A stretch of DNA of 21,079 nt, taken from contig CALJVC010000056.1 in assembly GCA_937974845.1 (NCBI GenBank), forward strand, positions 1-21,079, given 5' to 3'. The notes under the pieces were generated by a model. That model was not told where the DNA came from. It made no database searches and saw nothing but the letters and a program-made list of their open reading frames with translations. Position numbers and translations under genes: made by a program. The stretch is from an uncultured Pseudogracilibacillus sp. GTDB lineage: Bacteria > Bacillota > Bacilli > Bacillales > Amphibacillaceae. This document shows positions 16,620-21,079 of this stretch, piece after piece (position 1 is the first letter of the stretch; each line of letters starts with the position of its first letter).

Positions 16620-16658
16620 TGTGCGAACTCCTAGTAACAGATACTAAAAGTTCGCACA
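16620..16658 (-). terminator. Long imperfect hairpin, likely terminator of uppP
   Basis: TGTGCGAACT (16620-16629) and AGTTCGCACA (16649-16658) are perfect 10-base arms. Inside them TAGTA and TACTA extend the stem around the loop ACAGA. It lies 80 bases after the uppP stop. The minus strand then reads ATTATTTATG, only moderately T-rich, so it could also be part of a plus-strand small RNA. Confidence 0.55.
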
Positions 16659-16737
16659 ACATAATCTATTATAAAGAGGATGAAGGATCACACAGTTTAA
16701 TAAAAGAAATATGTATTTTCACACCATCATCGGTGGA

Positions 16738-17550
16738 TTAAAAAAATAATAATAATAGGGTACCGACAGTTAAACAATAGTATGTAAAATAAACAAGCCT
16801 CCCCTTTTTTACTAATTTGATCAACCATTTTGTAGCAAGATACGTCATACCCATGGTAACAAAAAAGGTAATAATGTAAGGAAACCATAATTCATCTTTA
16901 TTCGGTTCTGCTAAAAAATCAGACAAGCCTAGCACGAGACCTCCAAGACTTACTGGGATATATAGCATAAAAGAAAACCTTAAAGCAGTATCGTAATTCA
17001 TCCTGACAGCGAGGGCTGATACAATGGTGGCACCAGAACGACTAATCCCTGGAATAATAGCTACAGCTTGCCCTAGACCGACAAGTATAGCATCCTTCAT
17101 TGTTATATTCTCTTCCCCCTTATACCCTCTTAAATTCCGTACTAACCATAGAGCGACTCCAGTAAATAACAACATAACTGCAATAGTTGGGATACCCACT
17201 TCTTCCGAAAGGTAATCCTTTAAAATTAAGCCTAATATTGCAGCAGGTATCGTAGCAAGAACGAGAAAAAGAACAAAACGAAAATCCTTTTTATACACCG
17301 CTTCCCTTTCTTTAATATATCGAAAAAAAACTCCCAATCTCAGAATATCCGTCCTATAAATCAACATGATTGCAAATAAGGAAGCCGTATTAGTTAATAA
17401 AGCAAAACTAAAAGCCTGTTCCTTCAAATCTAATAGTTCACTGACAATCATTACATGACCACTTGACGATATAGGAAGGGGTTCGGTAAATCCTTGAACG
17501 ATAGCAATAATTACCATTTTGATTAATAAAACAATATCTACGTTGCCCAT
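16738..17550 (-). CDS. uppP: Undecaprenyl-diphosphatase UppP (BacA)
   Basis: Integral membrane phosphatase that recycles undecaprenyl diphosphate for cell-wall synthesis and gives bacitracin tolerance. It is 270 aa with about seven or eight hydrophobic segments. The two family motifs are present: (E/Q)xxxE as QGFTE (19-23) followed by PISSSGH, and PGISRSGAT in the middle. The Q in place of the commoner Glu and a Pro after TE are within known variation. The frame begins at an upstream TTG, but AAGGAGG falls after that codon and points to the ATG at 17548-17550. It starts 41 bases after the HAD gene stop and is probably cotranscribed with it. Confidence 0.94.
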   Translation of the reverse strand: MGNVDIVLLIKMVIIAIVQGFTEPLPISSSGHVMIVSELLDLKEQAFSFALLTNTASLFAIMLIYRTDILRLGVFFRYIKEREAVYKKDFRFVLFLVLATIPAAILGLILKDYLSEEVGIPTIAVMLLFTGVALWLVRNLRGYKGEENITMKDAILVGLGQAVAIIPGISRSGATIVSALAVRMNYDTALRFSFMLYIPVSLGGLVLGLSDFLAEPNKDELWFPYIITFFVTMGMTYLATKWLIKLVKKGRLVYFTYYCLTVGTLLLLFF

Positions 17551-17591
17551 TTCCCCAAATCCTCCTTGTTCCAAATAAACAAAAACTAGCC

Positions 17592-18407
17592 TTACGTGAC
17601 TTTAACATAAGCTTTATTTAAAATATTTTCTTCTAAAAATCTTGCAACACCGTCAGCTTCGTTTGAATCGGTAATAACATCTGCCCTTTCTTGAACTTCT
17701 TTTGGCGCATTCGCAACAGCTACTCCTGTACCGGCAAACTCTAACATGCTTAAATCATTATGATAATTGCCAAAAGAAATGATATCTTCTCGATCGACTT
17801 GATAATATTTTGCTAACCAATGCAGAGCTTCGCCTTTGCTTGCCTTTTTATCCATAACATCAAGGGATGTTTCTCCACTACGTACAACCGTATGATTAGG
17901 GAGTAATGCTTTAACGACGGGCTCTATCTCCTTTAAATTATTTTCCTCACCTAAAATAGTAGTCTTTAAAATAGAAGGATTGCTTATCTCATTCGTATAA
18001 AGCTTTCCGATATGGATTGGAGAATCGGAATAGTAAGGAACTAAAAAACGGTAGTCTGGTTCAATGAAATGACATGCTTTAGTTGAAGCGATATAGGGGT
18101 ATCCTAAAGTTTTGATTATTGCAATAAGATTACTCACTTCATCTGGGGAATAGGCATAGGAAACTTCCTCTTTTTTATTCTTCAAATTCATTATCAATGC
18201 CCCATTAAAGGTAATGATAGCATCCGTCAAACCTAACTGTTTGGCAATCGGCAAAGCTGAGCTCGTATGCCTTCCAGTTGCTATAACAATCTTGTGTCCC
18301 GCTTCAAGAACTTCAGCAACTACCTTAGCAGTTTTCTGAGAGATGGAACCATCATCCTGTAATAATGTCCCGTCGAGATCAATAGCTATAAGTTTTTTGG
18401 TAAACAT
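17592..18407 (-). CDS. Cof-type HAD-superfamily phosphatase (HAD-IIB)
   Basis: A cytoplasmic sugar-phosphate or cofactor-type phosphatase, 271 aa. Motif I is DLDGT (D10 nucleophile, D12 acid/base). Motif II is in IATGR, the conserved Lys is in the KASKGEAL region, and motif IV is GNYHNDLSMLEFAG. A C2 cap domain lies between motifs II and III, as in YkrA/YxeH/YidA relatives. The substrate cannot be told from sequence. The frame extends 34 codons upstream, but GGGAGGAA just precedes the ATG at 18405-18407 and the motif I strand sits right after it. It is the first gene of a probable two-gene unit with uppP. Confidence 0.92.
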   Translation of the reverse strand: MFTKKLIAIDLDGTLLQDDGSISQKTAKVVAEVLEAGHKIVIATGRHTSSALPIAKQLGLTDAIITFNGALIMNLKNKKEEVSYAYSPDEVSNLIAIIKTLGYPYIASTKACHFIEPDYRFLVPYYSDSPIHIGKLYTNEISNPSILKTTILGEENNLKEIEPVVKALLPNHTVVRSGETSLDVMDKKASKGEALHWLAKYYQVDREDIISFGNYHNDLSMLEFAGTGVAVANAPKEVQERADVITDSNEADGVARFLEENILNKAYVKVT

Positions 18408-18512
18408 ATACTCTTCCTCCCAATCATTACTGTATAGATTTCTATCCAGTAACAAATTTAATATGAAAGAAAATAGCCTCCCCCTACCCTTGCAAATCAA
18501 GTATAGCAATTA

Positions 18513-18542
18513 GATATAACTTAAATATAAAATTATTGTCAA
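18513..18542 (-). promoter_or_regulatory. Possible promoter of the HAD-uppP unit
   Basis: The minus strand has a perfect TTGACA (18537-18542). The candidate -10 is TTATAT at 17 bases or TATATC at 18 bases, a partial match. It lies about 110 bases upstream of the HAD start. Confidence 0.4.
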
Positions 18543-18676
18543 AAGTTTGTAAAATTAAGAAAGTAAAAATATAGTATTGATAATTTGGATATTTTCCAAA
18601 CTTAGAATAATTAACTTTAGTAATATAAATCTTTATATCGTCACTTAAAATAAATTATATATTTATTCTCAATAAA

Positions 18677-18720
18677 ATTTCCCCGTACAATTACTTTTAA
18701 AAGCTTTCGTACGGGGAAAT
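18677..18720. terminator. Strong bidirectional terminator hairpin
   Basis: ATTTCCCCGTAC (18677-18688) and GTACGGGGAAAT (18709-18720) form a perfect 12-bp stem. The plus strand continues with GTTTTTT and the minus strand with TTTTATT. It would end the nuclease-helicase transcript, though it lies about 190 bases beyond that stop codon. Confidence 0.8.
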
Positions 18721-18909
18721 GTTTTTTAAATAATTCATTTACTTATTACTAAGTCATTGTATATATTTTTTATATGTTATTTCTTTTACAAAAGTAAAAC
18801 ATTAATGGCTATTTTGAATCAAAGTTCATAAGTCTACTGCTACTAAATACACAACAATAAAAAGTCGTTCACACTAACCATATAATACAATTCTATCCGT
18901 TTTATTATG

Positions 18910-20835
18910 TTAATATTTTTCCTTTTTATCAATTAAAAACAAAATTTTCTCCCTCTCTTTTGTATAACGAAAGACCGCATTCAATCTTTCTTTTAAATAC
19001 TTTTCTAAATTTTTGTCCGTACAAAAAACATAGCAACCTTTTTGTCCTCTAGTTAATAAAGTCCGATAAGTGTTTCTAATAATTGGGTCCGCTATTTTAT
19101 GAGCTTTTTCCGGATCTTTCTTTCCTAAGCCTTTTATGCCACGTAAGGACTGATCTGTACTAGCACGCTTTGTATAATCTGTAATAACTCTACCATTTTC
19201 ATAACGCAAATCGTCACCTATAATTACACCTACATAATCGAATTCCAAACCTTGTGCTGTATGTATTGAACCTGCCTGTTCAACCGAATCTTCTTCTATT
19301 GCCCAAGTATTATTTATATTCCAACTTATCTCAAAATTATACTCAGGAATCTTAATATCATGATAATTTGGATCATTTCGATATTTTTTAGGCCAATCCC
19401 AACAATAGCCTGCTAACATTCTTGATTTATTATTCACTTTATTCTTTTTCTTTATCTCATTAAATAAATCATTAGGATCGCTAAATACTTTAAAATCATA
19501 ATCCATACCTAAATCATTTTTATTAGCTGTATCTCTTATTTCTAACACATCATCTACCCAAGCTATGTATCCGTCAGAACCATCACATCTAAATTGGGAA
19601 ACTAACTTATATCTCATGACTTCAGCATCATATTCTTTAGCGTATTTTTCTATTAAGTCAGTACTTCCTATGTCTTGTAAAGTCACTCTTTGATTTTCAT
19701 CAATAAAGAAAATTGTCAAATTAGCGCCTTTAATCAATTCTTTTACTTGATTCTCTCCTTGATTACGAAATAGTCCTGATTTTTCATTTAGTCTATGAGC
19801 CTCATCAACGATCAATACATCAAATTCGTTTAACTCTACTTTGGTAAAACTACCAGAACCTTTAAAAAGATTATCGATATGAGTTTTTTTATAATCCCCT
19901 TTTAATCTCGTTGAATATACATTTCTTGGTGCTGCATTTTTAGTAACATATAATGTCACTAAGCTTTCATTTATCAAATTCACTAATAAATTTATCGCCA
20001 AGACTGATTTACCTGTACCTGGGCCACCTTCTACTATCATTACTCGTTTTTCATTATTTTTTACAGTTTTAAGAGCCTGATAATAAGCTTCCTCATAAAA
20101 CACCTTCTGTTCATCTATCATTACAAACTCTTCATTACCTTTTAACATTTGTTTTAAAGAATCTTGGAGAGATTTAGAAGGCCTTATTCTACCGTTTTCT
20201 ATTTCATAAATTAAATTATTTTGGTCACCTTTTCTTATATATTTCTTTATAAATTTACGTAGTCGTTCTATATCTCCCCTAACAAATACTGGAGCCTTAT
20301 CGATATGATATTGATACTGCTCGTCCGTTAGAGGATCATTTTCAATTTTTCTATAATTATGTAAATAAGCACAGGGATGTAAATTAATCAATTCTTCTTG
20401 AACAGTTTCATTAAAATCTTCAATTAAAGCAGCATATGACCAAGCTTGATAAGATGGATGAACCGTTTCTCGTAAACCCCCACCTAAAAATGTTTTTACA
20501 AGTGCATCTCTTCCTTCTACTTTTTCCACTTCATCCCACTGCTTTAGTTCCACAATCACTATATGGTCTTTCTCTCCATCATTTCCTGCTACTATAAAAT
20601 CAACTCTCTTTGATGTATTAGGAATGTTAAACTCTATTGCCACTGAAGCATCACTAGGAATTTCCTCATCTTGCATAACATTAGACATTTTTTGCAAAGA
20701 GTTTTCCCACGATTTTATTTCTTGTTTTGTTGTTCTACCTATTTTATCTAAATATGATTCATATAATCTGTCTATTAACAATTCATTTATTACATCTGAA
20801 ATAAAACCTTGTTTTGTAGACTCATAAATAATCAT
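18910..20835 (-). CDS. PD-(D/E)xK nuclease fused to DUF2075/Schlafen-3-type helicase (Nhi-like)
   Basis: A 641-aa enzyme resembling the staphylococcal nuclease-helicase immunity protein Nhi. The N-terminal domain (about 1-200) has a nuclease pattern: E68, D79 in RVDFIV, then E96-L-K98 in IVIVELKQW. The SF1 helicase part has Walker A GGPGTGKS (270-277), Walker B LIVDEAHRL (341-349), motif III FFIDENQRV, VSQFRC (412-417), HTAQGLEFD (525-533) and the last motif YRTLLTRGQKG (590-600). All catalytic residues appear intact. Nhi is known to degrade and unwind phage DNA; that role here is inferred from architecture and length, not tested. The ATG follows AAAGGAAAGG and no other start is better. It stands alone, with terminators on both sides. 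Confidence 0.88.
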   Translation of the reverse strand: MIIYESTKQGFISDVINELLIDRLYESYLDKIGRTTKQEIKSWENSLQKMSNVMQDEEIPSDASVAIEFNIPNTSKRVDFIVAGNDGEKDHIVIVELKQWDEVEKVEGRDALVKTFLGGGLRETVHPSYQAWSYAALIEDFNETVQEELINLHPCAYLHNYRKIENDPLTDEQYQYHIDKAPVFVRGDIERLRKFIKKYIRKGDQNNLIYEIENGRIRPSKSLQDSLKQMLKGNEEFVMIDEQKVFYEEAYYQALKTVKNNEKRVMIVEGGPGTGKSVLAINLLVNLINESLVTLYVTKNAAPRNVYSTRLKGDYKKTHIDNLFKGSGSFTKVELNEFDVLIVDEAHRLNEKSGLFRNQGENQVKELIKGANLTIFFIDENQRVTLQDIGSTDLIEKYAKEYDAEVMRYKLVSQFRCDGSDGYIAWVDDVLEIRDTANKNDLGMDYDFKVFSDPNDLFNEIKKKNKVNNKSRMLAGYCWDWPKKYRNDPNYHDIKIPEYNFEISWNINNTWAIEEDSVEQAGSIHTAQGLEFDYVGVIIGDDLRYENGRVITDYTKRASTDQSLRGIKGLGKKDPEKAHKIADPIIRNTYRTLLTRGQKGCYVFCTDKNLEKYLKERLNAVFRYTKEREKILFLIDKKEKY

Positions 20836-20985
20836 GTTGGATATCTACCTTTCCTTTTACTTATTAAGTTTTTATTCTTAATCAATTAATTGCTAACAAA
20901 ATATAATTCAACATAATTCTATCAATTAATCGTAATAATGTCATAAAATGTTATGTAATACTTCTTATTCATAATCCATATATAA

Positions 20986-21017
20986 AAAAGTGATTTTTCC
21001 TATGAAAAATCACTTTT
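20986..21017 (-). terminator. Terminator hairpin of the gene at the right edge
   Basis: AAAAGTGATTTTTC (20986-20999) and GAAAAATCACTTTT (21004-21017) form a 14-bp stem around a four-base loop, CTAT. T-rich tracts follow on both strands. The hairpin encodes the last codons and contains the stop codon of the partial gene, so it most likely terminates that minus-strand transcript before the nuclease-helicase gene. Confidence 0.75.
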
Positions 21018-21079
21018 ATTTTTTCCAAATCCTGGTGGCATATGTCGTTTATGTTCGGTACGAATATGCATAGCTTCAA
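21000..21079 (-). CDS. Partial gene, C-terminal 25 residues only
   Basis: An open minus-strand frame enters from the right edge and ends at TAG (21000-21002). The visible residues are EAMHIRTEHKRHMPPGFGKN followed by KSDFS. The residues look like a genuine basic protein tail and the stop lies inside a terminator hairpin, as is common for gene ends. I do not recognise the family from so short a piece. Confidence 0.5.
   Translation of the reverse strand, partial: EAMHIRTEHKRHMPPGFGKNKSDFS

Larger units (their letters stand above)
16043..16737. other. Gene-poor interval, 695 bases
   Basis: No convincing coding region exists on either strand. It holds the leader of the E3 operon, an orphan plus-strand promoter (16482-16510) and a long inverted repeat (16620-16658), listed separately. 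A sequence with a good left half of a catabolite-response (cre) site, TTGTAAACGAAAG on the minus strand at 16421-16433, lies about 380 bases before the E3 start. Its right half does not match well. The interval may contain a small RNA or the remains of a lost gene. Confidence 0.5.
18408..18909. other. Intergenic interval, 502 bases
   Basis: Very AT-rich. It contains a possible promoter for the HAD gene (18513-18542) and a strong terminator hairpin (18677-18720). No open frame with a ribosome site was found. The stretch between the terminator and the nuclease-helicase stop (18721-18909) shows nothing else recognisable. Confidence 0.6.

Noticed and set aside
1..21079. CRISPR array, tRNA or rRNA genes, insertion sequences
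   Set aside because: No regularly spaced repeats, cloverleaf-like sequences, rRNA segments or transposase genes were seen. The inverted repeats found are short and explained as terminators or single elements.

Overview
The window is AT-rich DNA with Bacillales-style signals: AAGGAGG ribosome binding sites, TTG and GTG starts, sigma-A promoters and a TPP riboswitch/terminator. ThiC, UppP and the oxygenase-only nitric oxide synthase all resemble Bacillaceae proteins. The most likely source is a chromosomal segment of a Bacillaceae bacterium; the species cannot be fixed from the sequence. All genes are on the minus strand except one GIY-YIG nuclease gene.

Layout, left to right. (1) 35-1114: bacterial nitric oxide synthase (nos). 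(2) 1252-7962: a compact three-gene minus-strand operon transcribed in the order REase, DinG-like helicase, PIWI-RE protein. This matches the operon predicted by Burroughs, Iyer and Aravind (2013) to be an RNA-guided, R-loop-targeting restriction system, and it is the most interesting part of the window. (3) 7980-10376: thiC, preceded by a sigma-A promoter, TPP riboswitch and intrinsic terminator, and followed by a previously uncalled 56-aa Cys/His-rich small protein and a terminator. (4) 10479-11321: a plus-strand GIY-YIG/DUF4357 protein, ending in a long hairpin between convergent genes. (5) 11417-16042: a four-gene acetoin-dehydrogenase-like (2-oxo-acid dehydrogenase family) operon in the order E3, E1 alpha, E1 beta, E2. 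(6) 16043-16737: a gene-poor stretch holding an orphan plus-strand promoter and a long inverted repeat. (7) 16738-18407: a Cof-type HAD phosphatase followed by undecaprenyl-diphosphatase (uppP). (8) 18910-20835: a 641-aa PD-(D/E)xK nuclease fused to a DUF2075/Schlafen-3-type SF1 helicase, resembling the Nhi anti-phage enzyme. (9) The right edge holds the last codons of another minus-strand gene.

How the genes may work together. The PIWI-RE protein would hold a guide, the FeS DinG-type helicase would act on R-loops or duplexes, and the REase would cut. The Nhi-like enzyme, and possibly the GIY-YIG protein, would add further nucleic-acid defence, so defence genes are interspersed among housekeeping metabolic genes. 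thiC feeds TPP synthesis and the E1 enzyme of the acetoin-type complex uses TPP, but this is probably coincidental neighbourhood.
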